A stretch of 64,000 nucleotides of DNA, taken from assembly GCA_017305535.1 (NCBI GenBank), contig JAFKKN010000011.1, positions 124,001-188,000 of the forward strand, in the 5' to 3' direction. The translations under genes and the position numbers were made by a program. Every line of letters starts with the position of its first letter. Position 1 is the first letter of the stretch. This document shows positions 1-8,943 of the stretch, piece by piece. The notes under the pieces were generated by a model. It saw nothing but the letters and a program-made list of their open reading frames with translations. It ran no database searches and was not told the DNA's origin. This DNA is from Hyphomicrobiales bacterium. Lineage in GTDB: Bacteria; Pseudomonadota; Alphaproteobacteria; Rhizobiales; Xanthobacteraceae.

Positions 1-255
1 CTTGACATCCTTGCGCAGGCGGCGGGCAACGGCGATTGTGTCATCGGTCGAGCGACCGTCGACGATGATGATCTCATGAACCCAATCGGGAATCCGTGGC
101 AGAAGCCAGGGCAGGTTCTTGGCCTCGTTGAGGGTCGGGATAACGAAGCTGACCTTTGGCAGAGGTAGGGACCGCTCCGGTAGCTTGATCGGAATCTGGA
201 TCGAAGTCGGCGTGGTGCCAACGTGCGCAAGGATATTGGGTACGGGAGCGTTCAT
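1..255 (-). CDS. Family-2 glycosyltransferase, N-terminal part (runs off window)
   Basis: The 85 visible codons encode the start of a GT-A fold glycosyltransferase: the segment VSFVIPTLNEAKNLPWLLPR followed by IIIVDGRSTDDT is the nucleotide-sugar binding start of GT2 enzymes (first beta strand, NEA loop, then the VDGxSxDxT aspartate motif). The first roughly 33 residues are a non-conserved leader. The ATG overlaps the TGA of the upstream FAD oxidoreductase gene as ATGA, so the two are probably translationally coupled. The C-terminal part, with the catalytic DxD and any membrane helices, lies outside the window, so sugar and acceptor cannot be judged. It probably acts in the polysaccharide locus to its right. 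Confidence 0.85.
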   Translation of the reverse strand, partial: MNAPVPNILAHVGTTPTSIQIPIKLPERSLPLPKVSFVIPTLNEAKNLPWLLPRIPDWVHEIIIVDGRSTDDTIAVARRLRKDVK

Positions 256-1508
256 GACAACACCGTGCTTTCGACTGGTTGAAGTTTGGTCGCGGATCGC
301 GCGCGCGGCAGAATGGCCGACAAGTGGCGGGCGAGATTTTGAGCCGGGTGATAAGCGCCATACACGAACCGGGATACCGGCCCAAAACTGTTCGCGGCGA
401 CAGGACCGATGAAATACAGGCCGGGCACCGAACTCTCGTAATGCGCCGAAAGCCGCGGCGCTTGCGCAATCCGGCCGATGCGTTGCGCGAGTGTCCCGTC
501 GAGAAAACCGAGGCGAGCAATGTCGATGCTGTATCCAGTCGCGAAAACGACGTGATCGGCTCGCAGTGACTGTCGCGAATGATTGATGTCCACCAGATTA
601 AGCATAACCTGGCCGTTGCGTGTCTCCGCTCCCTCAAGACGATAGCCAAGTGCCAGAGGTACCTTTCCGATCACCCGGTCTTTCATGAACGCGCCACCTA
701 GTGGGCCATGCGCCTTTGAGTTCGCGAGCTGGATCCGCGAGTCTTGCCTCAGCAGTCGGATCAGCGTCGGGTATTTGGCGCAGAGCGCCATATTCCAGCC
801 ATTGCCGATGCCACTCATGGGCGCGGTGACGCGTTCGAACAAGCTGCGTGTTCGCGGGCGGCAGGCGAAATCCAGGTGCGCTGCGCGGGCGACCAGCGAA
901 ACCGATATTCCCTGTTCGGAAAGCAGCGCCGCCAGGTCTGTCGCCGAAGATCCGGCTCCGACCACGACCACATTCTTGCCTCGAAGCGATCCGGTGGGGC
1001 CATACGCGGCACTATGCGAGTAGAGATCGGTAGGAAGATGCGCGGCCTCCGGTGGCATACGCCTGAAGGAGGACAGGCCGACCGCGATCACAACACGGCG
1101 TGCATGAAGCGTTTCGCCGTCATTGAAACTGGCGTGGAAACCTGCCGGGCCAGGCTCCAGCGCCATCAGCATCTTTCGTTCCACGTTTGGCACGTAGCGT
1201 ACCTGGAACGCCTCGCCGTATTCAACGAACCGCTCGAGAGGCAGCGGTATCAGTTCGTCATGATAAGGCAAGGCGCGTTCGACGCAGAAATTCTTCGTCG
1301 TGAACCGCGATTCCGGATCGGACAGATTTGATGCCCATGGATAGGATTTGAGCAGCATCCCGGGAGGCATGTTGCTTTTCCACGGACCCATCGGGTCACC
1401 AAAAATACGGTGTTCGATGCCGCGTGCGCGCAAATGCGCGGCCAGCGACAGGCCATAAGGTCCAGCTCCAATAATTGCTACATCCAATGCGTCGCTTAGT
1501 CTTGCCAT
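252..1508 (-). CDS. FAD/NAD(P)-dependent oxidoreductase, flavin monooxygenase-like
   Basis: A 418-residue flavoprotein. An N-terminal FAD Rossmann motif DVAIIGAGPYGLSLAAHLRA (about residues 8-27), a second dinucleotide motif VVVVGAGSSATDLAALL near residue 165 and a late FATGY motif near residue 325 are the layout of class B-type flavin monooxygenases and lysine/ornithine N-hydroxylase-like enzymes. I chose the ATG at 1508 because GGGAG sits 8 nt upstream and the FAD motif then begins within 10 residues; the frame stays open further upstream. It is coupled by an ATGA overlap to a glycosyltransferase gene, so it may oxidise a sugar or lipid intermediate of the same locus. The substrate is unknown. 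Confidence 0.85.
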   Translation of the reverse strand: MARLSDALDVAIIGAGPYGLSLAAHLRARGIEHRIFGDPMGPWKSNMPPGMLLKSYPWASNLSDPESRFTTKNFCVERALPYHDELIPLPLERFVEYGEAFQVRYVPNVERKMLMALEPGPAGFHASFNDGETLHARRVVIAVGLSSFRRMPPEAAHLPTDLYSHSAAYGPTGSLRGKNVVVVGAGSSATDLAALLSEQGISVSLVARAAHLDFACRPRTRSLFERVTAPMSGIGNGWNMALCAKYPTLIRLLRQDSRIQLANSKAHGPLGGAFMKDRVIGKVPLALGYRLEGAETRNGQVMLNLVDINHSRQSLRADHVVFATGYSIDIARLGFLDGTLAQRIGRIAQAPRLSAHYESSVPGLYFIGPVAANSFGPVSRFVYGAYHPAQNLARHLSAILPRARSATKLQPVESTVLS

Positions 1509-1955
1509 ACACAAACTCCCGCATGCTCTTACATGCAGATGAAAGGATTGGAGAGAATGGTCCGCTTTGCAGGGATATCGCCGGAATGCCTCTCGCCGTG
1601 TCTCGTGCTTTTCTTGTTTTTGCAGCGAGAGCATCCCGGATGCGGCCTGGCATTGAAAGCGCGATGGGTGAGTAGCTCCTTGGGAGTAGACATTCGTGCG
1701 TCACGCTGAGTGGCGTCGATCGCCTGAGACAAAGCGCGCAAGCATCAGGCGGTGAAGTCGAACGATCGGCTCGATGTGGAAGACCTCGCTGACGATTTCG
1801 TGTGGGGGCGCACGAGGTAATCCTTCTAGAGACTTCACTTTTAGTTATGGGCAGTCGAAGCTCAATCGGCGCGAGGCTATGCCTGCGTGATGACGGCCGT
1901 CTTCTCGGTCCGCGGATCGTAAGAGCTTTGATCGATCGAACGCAGGGAATCCCCG
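1509..1955. other. 447-bp intergenic region between divergent genes, no supported gene
   Basis: This gap separates the start of the FAD oxidoreductase (minus) from the acetyltransferase gene (plus). Several short open frames cross it, but none has a convincing ribosome binding site, recognisable domain or extension beyond the neighbours' shadows. It presumably holds both divergent promoters. I see no clear operator, terminator or RNA gene in it. Confidence 0.5.
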
Positions 1956-3161
1956 ATGTCGTCAATGGCGGTGAGCGGCGCTACGATCCACTATTTGCAG
2001 CCAGCATCGTTGCGCGCGGCATCGATCGGGTCATCGATGCAACACGATGTCGTTATCGATGTCGACGTGGAGAAGCTTCACGACATCGAAAGCTTAGAAG
2101 CGATGTGGACGGACTTGGAAACACGGGCCGCTCATTCATTCTATTTGTCCTGGCTCTGGATCGGAACCTGGCTGCGGTATCTTCCGACGGGAGTCGATCC
2201 GCACGTCGTCACTGCTCGCGTATCGGGTTCGATTGTCGGCCTTGCGATCGTCTGCCGGCGCAGGATGTGGCATCTCCGGCCGCGTGGACGAGTGCGGTGG
2301 CTGCTCAACGAAACCGGAGATGCGCGCTTCGACCGGCTGTTCATTGAGCATAATGGTGTTCTCGCTGAACGATCGTCCTCGGGCGCCGTCGCGACAGCAT
2401 GTCTTGAAGCGTTGATCTGCCGCTTGCGGTTGTCCGATGAATTGGTTCTCTCGGGAATAGACTTGGAAGTCGAGGCCACTGCCCGTTATGCAGCCGGCTT
2501 GGCGGGATTCGTTGCGGAGGTTAACGTTGCGGATGTCGCGCCGTGGGTCGATTTTGCCGAAGTTCGTCGCAGGGGCGGGAGCTATCGCGTCGTGCTGGGC
2601 CGAAATACGCGGCAAGCTGTAAGCCGTGCCATGCGGCTCTATGCGGAGCGGGGCTCCATCGAGCACCGGATCATGGGAACGACATCGGAAGCCCTCGCTG
2701 CATTCGATGAACTCATTGGCCTTCATTGGTCGCGATGGGGTCGTAAAGGGCCCTTTGCAAATCCCGGCTTTCGTCCGTTTCACGAGGACGTCATCACGCG
2801 TGGGGTTCCCGTTGGCGCGGTGCGCATCTCACGGACGATGGTTGGCGACCGAACAATCGGGGTCCTGTATAACTTCGTGCATCGAGGTCACGTACTCAAC
2901 TATCAAAGCGGCTTCCTCTATGAGGACGACGCCCGCCTTAAACCCGGACTTGTCAGTCACGTGCTGTCGATCGAGGACAGTCTTTCGCGGGGCGAACACA
3001 GCTATGATTTCGGAGCAGGACCTGCCGGGCACAAATCCCATCTCGCCAATGCCGAGCGGGCCATGACTTGGATTGCGATCGGCAAGAACAATCTGGAGCG
3101 TCGAATCGAATCCAAGGTCCGGTGGACGCGGCAAAAGATCAGATCCATGGTGGCGCACTGA
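1956..3161 (+). CDS. CelD/BcsL-type GNAT acetyltransferase
   Basis: A 401-residue protein of the two-lobed GNAT-like family (Acetyltransf_6 type) found in cellulose and exopolysaccharide loci. The diagnostic second half reads YNFVHRGHVLNYQSGF, a stretch with LKPGLVSHVLSIEDSL, then HSYDFGAGPAGHK (about residues 300-372), matching the family pattern of a hydrophobic strand, the PG loop that binds acyl-CoA, and the DFxxG element. The ATG at 1956 has GGGAA about 8 nt upstream; an ATG at 2037 is possible and would remove a non-conserved 27-residue leader. It probably transfers an acyl or aminoacyl group to a sugar or lipid in the local pathway. A second gene of this family lies at 5092. Confidence 0.82.
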   Translation: MSSMAVSGATIHYLQPASLRAASIGSSMQHDVVIDVDVEKLHDIESLEAMWTDLETRAAHSFYLSWLWIGTWLRYLPTGVDPHVVTARVSGSIVGLAIVCRRRMWHLRPRGRVRWLLNETGDARFDRLFIEHNGVLAERSSSGAVATACLEALICRLRLSDELVLSGIDLEVEATARYAAGLAGFVAEVNVADVAPWVDFAEVRRRGGSYRVVLGRNTRQAVSRAMRLYAERGSIEHRIMGTTSEALAAFDELIGLHWSRWGRKGPFANPGFRPFHEDVITRGVPVGAVRISRTMVGDRTIGVLYNFVHRGHVLNYQSGFLYEDDARLKPGLVSHVLSIEDSLSRGEHSYDFGAGPAGHKSHLANAERAMTWIAIGKNNLERRIESKVRWTRQKIRSMVAH

Positions 3162-3241
3162 CGATGTGCCGATGGCCGTGCGCGCTTCGATCTTAGCGAA
3201 GGAGTTCACCGAACCCGGATGCCGGTGAAAAAATCCAACCG

Positions 3242-4816
3242 TTAAGATCGGGCTGCCAGCCCGATGCCCAGCCCCGCCGGGCGAGCAGGCTTCTCAATTG
3301 CCGTGGCGCTCCGCGCGTCCAGCGCCTGCGGGACATAGGAGACCGTGGCTTCCTGCAATCCACGAACCTGACCGAATATGTCGATCACTTCGAGACCTGC
3401 CTGACGATTGTAGGTATGGCAGCCGAACGATCCGGATTCGATGCGGCCGACCGGAGTTTGACTGAACTCTGAGGCACTGATCGTGTCGATCCGACAGAAG
3501 GTCACCGCGCCGCCGTAACCGCGCGAACAATCTTGTGCGGGACGGAGGTAACCTCCTTTTCGCTCGATCACGGCACCGGCGGGGCGGCTGAATCTGGCAT
3601 CGATCAGCGCTGGATCTGAAGTATGACGGGTCCAGTCTGCTGTCAGGCTGTCGGCATGATAGAGATCGAGAATATCCCAGGAAGATGACTTCCATAGCCT
3701 CGGCGATACAAAGAACCAGAAACCCTCCTGATGACGCAGGGGAGTCACATCGTAACCTTCGATGTCCTCGATCAGGTAGGCTTCGCGTTTCCACCGATAT
3801 GGAAATTCGACAGCACGGTAGAGCGCGACATTGCGAGCGGCACCCGACTCGGGGATCATCCAGATTTGCCCCGCATGTGCGAACACGAATGGATAGGAAA
3901 GATGATGCGGCTCCTCCAGCACGATGCGAGGAGCGCTTGCTATTCCGTTTCGATCCAGCGCGACAACTGCGATGCAGCCGCGATTCTTCGAATAGAGATA
4001 CTGCTCGACGAATATGAAGTCCTGTTCGCCGTGTCGGAATGGAAAGGGATCGGCGAGATAACCGGAGGAGCCGCCGGAAATGACCTGAAAGGGCGCCTCG
4101 TGCTTGTCGAGCAGGCTGGCCGATTGATCGAACCGCCAGCCGATCGCCCAGGCCTTGCCGCCATGCGTTGCCTTGTTGAGCAGCCGCGCTGTTTTAGCGG
4201 CAAAGGTGCTTGTTGCAAATCCAAGAATTGACATTTGGCCGAATGATTGCGGTAGCGATTTTACGTGCAGGCCGCCGTCGGCCTTCGAGGGCTCCCCTTG
4301 ATGGTGTAATGCCTTGAGAATAAGAGCAGTCGCGCATGAAAGCGCGGCGTCGAGACTTGCCGAGAACACTTCGCGATCCTCGCTGGCTGGGCGAGCCGTC
4401 CACAGTGGTGCAACGCGAGCCGTGTCATGCAGCTCGACAACAATATCCTGATCGTTCGCTACGGCCGCCATAATGCCGATTTCACCCGGCACCCCGTTGA
4501 AATGAGGTGTCAGCACGCGTTGTGCGCGGGGCAAAGTTTCCTCTCCGCTCACATTAATGATCACGTCGGCCGGGCTGCCCTGTTGCGGTGGCAGGGATAG
4601 TAACGCGGGCTCCGCTCGATCCATGGCGCCGTATCCGCGACAGCCATAGATCAACTTCTCGACGTCCAGCAGGAGCCGGCTTCCGGAGGGAAGGGGGACG
4701 TGACTCGCTGAAAACGAGCGAAAAATCTGGCCATCGGGAAGTTTGGCGATCTCCTGCGCCAACCACAAATGCCAGCGCAAAAGTCGGGATGGATCAAGAT
4801 TCAGGCAGATGCGCAT
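3242..4816 (-). CDS. Protein with GINT1-type five-bladed propeller domain (formyltransferase-like N-terminus)
   Basis: A 524-residue protein. From about residue 240 it carries the segments YLADPFPFRHGEQDFIFVEQ, HLSYPFVFAHAGQIWMIPES and WFFVSPRLWKSSSWDILDLY: repeated aromatic Asp/Pro-rich blades of the domain first named in plant glucosamine inositolphosphorylceramide transferase 1. Bacterial copies usually have a formyltransferase-like N-terminal half and occur in polysaccharide loci. That fits the first 230 residues only loosely; I do not see the classical formyltransferase catalytic motif, so the N-terminal call is weak. The gene stands alone on the minus strand, between two CelD-type acyltransferase genes on the plus strand. 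A role in glycan or glycolipid decoration is an inference from context. Confidence 0.7.
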   Translation of the reverse strand: MRICLNLDPSRLLRWHLWLAQEIAKLPDGQIFRSFSASHVPLPSGSRLLLDVEKLIYGCRGYGAMDRAEPALLSLPPQQGSPADVIINVSGEETLPRAQRVLTPHFNGVPGEIGIMAAVANDQDIVVELHDTARVAPLWTARPASEDREVFSASLDAALSCATALILKALHHQGEPSKADGGLHVKSLPQSFGQMSILGFATSTFAAKTARLLNKATHGGKAWAIGWRFDQSASLLDKHEAPFQVISGGSSGYLADPFPFRHGEQDFIFVEQYLYSKNRGCIAVVALDRNGIASAPRIVLEEPHHLSYPFVFAHAGQIWMIPESGAARNVALYRAVEFPYRWKREAYLIEDIEGYDVTPLRHQEGFWFFVSPRLWKSSSWDILDLYHADSLTADWTRHTSDPALIDARFSRPAGAVIERKGGYLRPAQDCSRGYGGAVTFCRIDTISASEFSQTPVGRIESGSFGCHTYNRQAGLEVIDIFGQVRGLQEATVSYVPQALDARSATAIEKPARPAGLGIGLAARS

Positions 4817-5091
4817 GATCGGTTGCCATCTTCCCGCCGGCCGGTATCGCCGACCGTCGGCCTTGTTGAGGTCACTGTGCGTTGGACGAATTGCTGCGCT
4901 TTGGGGCTGGCTGCTCCGGTGACGAACAATTTACTTGAAACAGTTTTTGACGATATGAACCCGGTGATATTGCAGCAGCCAGATTCAACTCACCACTACT
5001 CTAAAGGCAACGAACGGTCGGAATGGAAAGCCAGACGGAGTAATCCTTCTGTACCGTTTTCATTCGGCGTTCCCCATAGTCTGCTGAGCCA

Positions 5092-6255
5092 ATGAATGTG
5101 AGCTGGCAGCGGAAAAAATGCGGTGTGATTTCGGCGAGCATTTGTCCGCCGGGACCTGATCTTATCGATCTCTGGAATGATCTCATCGGACGGACCGATG
5201 GCAATGTGTTCATGCATCCAGCAGCGTTGCTTGCGGCGGCAGAGACGAATTTCGCTGAAATCCATGTTCTCCTGGCATGGGACGAGGAGACGTCGCCCCG
5301 TCGCCCCGTAGGCTTCTGGGCCTTGCGTGAACGGCGCGATTTGCCGTTGATGCCGGCATTCTTGGAAGCTCTTCCCTATGACTATGCTTTTACCTCGAAC
5401 GCTGTGATCGACGGTGATTTCGTCGACGACATCGTGGCCGCCTTCTTCGATGCGATTCGGCGGGATGAGCGCTTGCCGAAGATCATAAGTTTACCGTCCT
5501 TCGAAGCCGATCCGCTTGTCTATCCCGCGATGCTCCGACATTTGGCAAATAGCGGAAGGTATTGCGAACTTTTCCGTTTTGAGCGGCCGTTTTCAGATCG
5601 TTTGTCTGGAATCAAGAAATCGTCCTCGATCCGAAAGAAACTCCGTCAACTCTCTTCAGTTGGTGCCGTCGAGGTCACCAACGAGCGCTCCCCAGCTGGC
5701 GCGGAAGCGGCGTTCGAGGTCTTTCTGAAGTTGGAAGCAGAAAGTTGGAAAGGAGAGGAGGGGACGGCGTTACTATGCGATAGTGGCGATGCGCAGTTCA
5801 GCCGGCGGTTGATTCATAACCTTGCTGTTCTTGGTCTGGCTTCCGTTGCGTTGCTGTGCGTCGATGGTGATGCGATTGCGGCGCAGGTTCTGCTCTATAG
5901 CGGTCAGCGCGCTTATACATGGAAAACGGCGTTCAAGACATCCTTCGCGCGATTTTCGCCGGGATTCATGGTCGCTGATAACGTGACTCGAAGTCTGGTT
6001 GAATCCGGTCAGATCGTAACGATCGATTCGTGTTCATCCCCTGATGGCTACATGGCGCATGTATTGGCTGGCCGAAGAGCTTTTGTCGATGCTGTGATCG
6101 ACGTTCGTCCGCGTGGTTCACTGGCTTTTGCGGTAGAGGTGGCCCAGCATCGGGGGCGCCATTTGGTGGCGCATGTAAAGAGCAGAATGCGGCAGATGCT
6201 CGCACGATGGAAGGGAGTGACGAGTATGGTACCGTCAACCTCCGGGAAAACCTAG
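5092..6255 (+). CDS. CelD/BcsL-type GNAT acetyltransferase (second copy)
   Basis: A 387-residue protein of the same family as the gene at 1956 but clearly divergent. The C-terminal lobe holds AAQVLLYSGQRAYTWKTAF, then FARFSPGFMVADNVTRSL and IDSCSSPDGYMAHVLAGRR (about residues 260-335), the strand / SPG loop / terminal motif series of these acyltransferases. There is no good ribosome binding site before the ATG at 5092, so the start is the least certain part. It converges on the FAD oxidoreductase that follows. Two members flanking the GINT-like gene suggest successive acylations of one glycan, but this is inference. Confidence 0.78.
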   Translation: MNVSWQRKKCGVISASICPPGPDLIDLWNDLIGRTDGNVFMHPAALLAAAETNFAEIHVLLAWDEETSPRRPVGFWALRERRDLPLMPAFLEALPYDYAFTSNAVIDGDFVDDIVAAFFDAIRRDERLPKIISLPSFEADPLVYPAMLRHLANSGRYCELFRFERPFSDRLSGIKKSSSIRKKLRQLSSVGAVEVTNERSPAGAEAAFEVFLKLEAESWKGEEGTALLCDSGDAQFSRRLIHNLAVLGLASVALLCVDGDAIAAQVLLYSGQRAYTWKTAFKTSFARFSPGFMVADNVTRSLVESGQIVTIDSCSSPDGYMAHVLAGRRAFVDAVIDVRPRGSLAFAVEVAQHRGRHLVAHVKSRMRQMLARWKGVTSMVPSTSGKT

Positions 6256-6300
6256 GCGATTACGCGGGTAAGAAAAGTCGCTCGTTTTCGAGTGCCTAGG
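6251..6300. terminator. Inverted repeat spanning both stop codons of convergent genes
   Basis: CCTAGGC at 6251-6257 and GCCTAGG at 6294-6300 form a 7-bp inverted repeat that contains the stop codons of both convergent genes, with an inner CTCG-TTTT-CGAG mini-hairpin at 6281-6292. It may act as a weak bidirectional terminator. There is no strong U tract, so confidence is low. Confidence 0.3.
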
Positions 6301-7528
6301 CGCGGTCTGCGAGACTGCGAAGGCGCTGCGCCCATGCCTCGGACGCGACCTGATCAGCGAGGGTGACCATGCCGAGTCGGCGAGCGGTGCCGATTGCGCC
6401 CCGGGCCACAAAGCGTAAGTTGCGCTTCAGGCTCCAGCTGAAGCTCTCATCGATCGATAGCGATCGCAATTGATAGGCAAACGAGGTTGAGGCATCATCG
6501 TAGCTGCACTTGAACGGATCGTCGTAGAATTGAGCGATCTTGTCTGCCCCCATGCCCGCGCTCGTGAGCCAATTCGGGATGTGAACGTTGCAAAGCCGCT
6601 CCACATCCGTGAAGACTTTTCCTGTTCCAGTTCCGGCAGCGGGGCAGGAGGTCGCGAACGTGTCGCCGACCAGGACGACGCCGGCCCGCCGGTGGCCTTC
6701 GCTGATATAGAGATCGGCTGGTCGGATTTTGATCGGGCCGACAATCTCGATATCTCCCGTAAGGCGGCGCAAATTGGGCATTAGCGCAAACAGGCTTCGC
6801 TCCGGGTCGTGGCGCATCTCGTATAACCAAGGGTCGTCCATGTTCCGGTAGACCATCAAGTTTGCTCGCATCGATGTCCGGATGGGAAACAGGGTGAGGT
6901 ATGCCGTCCGATCGGCCGTGCGCTCAGGATAGTAGGTCAGCGCCGAGAACTCGAACGATCCGGCGTGGCGAGGTTTGACGTCGAAGGCGATGGTGATCGA
7001 ATGACAAGGGCTGGTGATGATCCGCTCGATGCCGATTTGATCCTTCAGTGCAACGCTCAGTCCGTGGGCAAGCACGATGAGGCGTGCGGAGACGCGGGCA
7101 CCGTTCGAAAGGGAAACTTCCTGACAATCATTCCCGGCGTTGATTCCGGTCACCTTTGCAATTGCGAGCGGGACATCTGAAGGAATGGCGGCACGCATCG
7201 CATTAACGAGATCGTCGTAGAGGATGCCGTGCTGGCCTCCGGGGCATTTATCGAGCAGGTGGCCAAAGCGCGCGATCCAGGCCTTGCCGTCGCGTGTGTC
7301 CCCGTCGAAGGTCGCCGTTGGCAGAATTGCGTCGGCGAGGCCGGTCTTGCGCAGGATGGAAACCTGTTCGTCATCGAGCTTCTCGCAGCGTAAATCCGGC
7401 GGATAGATCAGGTGAGGGTCGATCAGCATGGCGCTGATACCTGCGCGACCCAGCATGGCAGCGGCTGTCGATCCGGCCAGACCGCCGCCGATGATCGCGA
7501 CGTCGGTATCCGTAGTGGTGCGCTTCAT
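6296..7528 (-). CDS. FAD-dependent oxidoreductase (halogenase / geranylgeranyl-reductase-like)
   Basis: A 410-residue protein starting with the FAD motif TDVAIIGGGLAGSTAAAML, followed by the acidic strand end MLIDPH. Near residue 290 it has GVVLVGDTFATSCPAAGTGT, the second FAD contact (GD motif) of the para-hydroxybenzoate hydroxylase superfamily that includes halogenases and geranylgeranyl reductases. I chose the ATG at 7528 because GAGGA lies 8-9 nt upstream; the frame is open for 27 more codons without a better signal. The product is probably soluble. It may oxidise or reduce a lipid carrier or a pigment-like substrate; neighbours are polysaccharide genes, and no single substrate is supported. 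Confidence 0.8.
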   Translation of the reverse strand: MKRTTTDTDVAIIGGGLAGSTAAAMLGRAGISAMLIDPHLIYPPDLRCEKLDDEQVSILRKTGLADAILPTATFDGDTRDGKAWIARFGHLLDKCPGGQHGILYDDLVNAMRAAIPSDVPLAIAKVTGINAGNDCQEVSLSNGARVSARLIVLAHGLSVALKDQIGIERIITSPCHSITIAFDVKPRHAGSFEFSALTYYPERTADRTAYLTLFPIRTSMRANLMVYRNMDDPWLYEMRHDPERSLFALMPNLRRLTGDIEIVGPIKIRPADLYISEGHRRAGVVLVGDTFATSCPAAGTGTGKVFTDVERLCNVHIPNWLTSAGMGADKIAQFYDDPFKCSYDDASTSFAYQLRSLSIDESFSWSLKRNLRFVARGAIGTARRLGMVTLADQVASEAWAQRLRSLADRA

Positions 7529-7704
7529 GAGCAGAATCCTCGGCCAGAGCCAATCAACAATTTCGAACGGCCGACTTCTGCTGATACTGGAGTGAGAAAG
7601 GCGCGCCAATCACTCTGAAGAGGTGAAGGACCGATATGTGAAGCCGGAAGGGGTAAGCCTTCCGTGCTGTTGCGCTCAGCCCTCGCAGGCGGTCTTTTGC
7701 TTTG

Positions 7705-8943
7705 ATGAATATATGTTGGCAATGGGTGAGGGGCGAACTGCGCGGTGTTTGCATCTTGCTGCTTGCGCTCTTGTTCACTTCGACGGCAGCGGCCGATCAT
7801 CGATCCGAAACGTCCTTCGTCAAGACCTCCGGGACGATGTTCACCCTAGACGGCAGGCCATTCTTCGTGACGGGCGTTAACAATCATTATCTGACCTTTG
7901 CATCGCCGCATGAAGTTACGCGCGTTCTTGATGACTCGGTCGCGATGGGCGCCAATGTCGTTCGTATCATTCTCCAGCCGGTGATCGGCTCGCGCGATGG
8001 AAGCATTCCAACGATCTGGAATTGGCCGAATCCGACCGCAGACTCCAGCAACCTTGGGACTGGCAAAGCGGATCTGCTTTATTGGGACGCGATGAAGAAT
8101 GCGATGGGGATCAACGATGGCCCCAATGGAATGCAGAAAATCGACTTCCTGATTGCCGAGGCGGGTAAGCGCCATTTGAAACTCATCGTCGCGTTTCTGG
8201 ATTTCTGGAGTTACACCGGTGGCGCCCAGCAGATGCGTGCGTGGTATGGAAGCGCTGACAAATCGAATTTCTTCTTCAGCGATCCGCGCACGAAGCGAGA
8301 TTACAAAACCTGGGTCGAGCATGTCATTCAGCGGGTCAACCCGCTCACGGGGCTTGCCTACCGCGACGACCCGACCATCATGGCCTGGGAACTGATGAAC
8401 GAGGGGAACGCGCATCCGGAGTCGTTAAGGCTGGACTGGACGGCGGAGATGTCAGCTTACGTCAAGTCGCTTGACCCACACCACCTGGTGAGTTCCGGGC
8501 ACGCCAACGTCGAGCCCAAATTGGCCGACCTGACGATTTCAACTCTCGATTTCGGTACCTGGCACGGCTACCCGCTCTACTACGGACTCACCGTTCGCCA
8601 GTTCAACAAGACGATCACCGAGTTCTGTGAGATCGCGGGCCGCGTTCGCAAGCCGGTCCTTCTGGAGGAGTTCGGTTATGCCCGATCCAACCGGGATTCC
8701 GCCGAAGCCTATACCGAGTGGCTCGATACGCTTGCTCGCGATCCGAACTGTGGCGGCTGGCTCGTTTGGCGCTTGGTCTCGCGGCAGGAACACGGAGGTT
8801 ATCCCTCCGACAAGCATGATCAATTCGATGTCCGCAATGATGGAAGCCCGATCTGGAATGTTCTCAAGGCTGCCACCGCCCGGGCCGTGCAGCTCCGCGA
8901 TTCCAGTCTGGCTCCACTTACCAACGCCAAGGAGAGCCCATGA
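7705..8943 (+). CDS. Secreted GH5-family glycoside hydrolase
   Basis: A 412-residue protein with an N-terminal signal peptide (hydrophobic stretch GVCILLLALLFTSTAAA, about residues 15-29). The catalytic domain has the GH5 hallmarks: the acid/base glutamate in IMAWELMNEGN (about Glu233) and the nucleophile in KPVLLEEFGY (about Glu322). Conserved early segments GVNNHYLTF and GANVVRIIL correspond to strands 1-2 of the TIM barrel. A TTG lies just before the ATG at 7705; neither has a good ribosome binding site. The stop overlaps the next glycosyltransferase start (ATGA). A periplasmic or secreted glucanase or mannanase that trims the polysaccharide made by the locus is the likely role. Confidence 0.88.
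   Translation: MNICWQWVRGELRGVCILLLALLFTSTAAADHRSETSFVKTSGTMFTLDGRPFFVTGVNNHYLTFASPHEVTRVLDDSVAMGANVVRIILQPVIGSRDGSIPTIWNWPNPTADSSNLGTGKADLLYWDAMKNAMGINDGPNGMQKIDFLIAEAGKRHLKLIVAFLDFWSYTGGAQQMRAWYGSADKSNFFFSDPRTKRDYKTWVEHVIQRVNPLTGLAYRDDPTIMAWELMNEGNAHPESLRLDWTAEMSAYVKSLDPHHLVSSGHANVEPKLADLTISTLDFGTWHGYPLYYGLTVRQFNKTITEFCEIAGRVRKPVLLEEFGYARSNRDSAEAYTEWLDTLARDPNCGGWLVWRLVSRQEHGGYPSDKHDQFDVRNDGSPIWNVLKAATARAVQLRDSSLAPLTNAKESP

Noticed and set aside
1802-2347. A 181-codon frame before and overlapping the first acetyltransferase gene
   Set aside because: Overlaps the acetyltransferase in another frame and shows no family motif; composition is that of a shadow frame.
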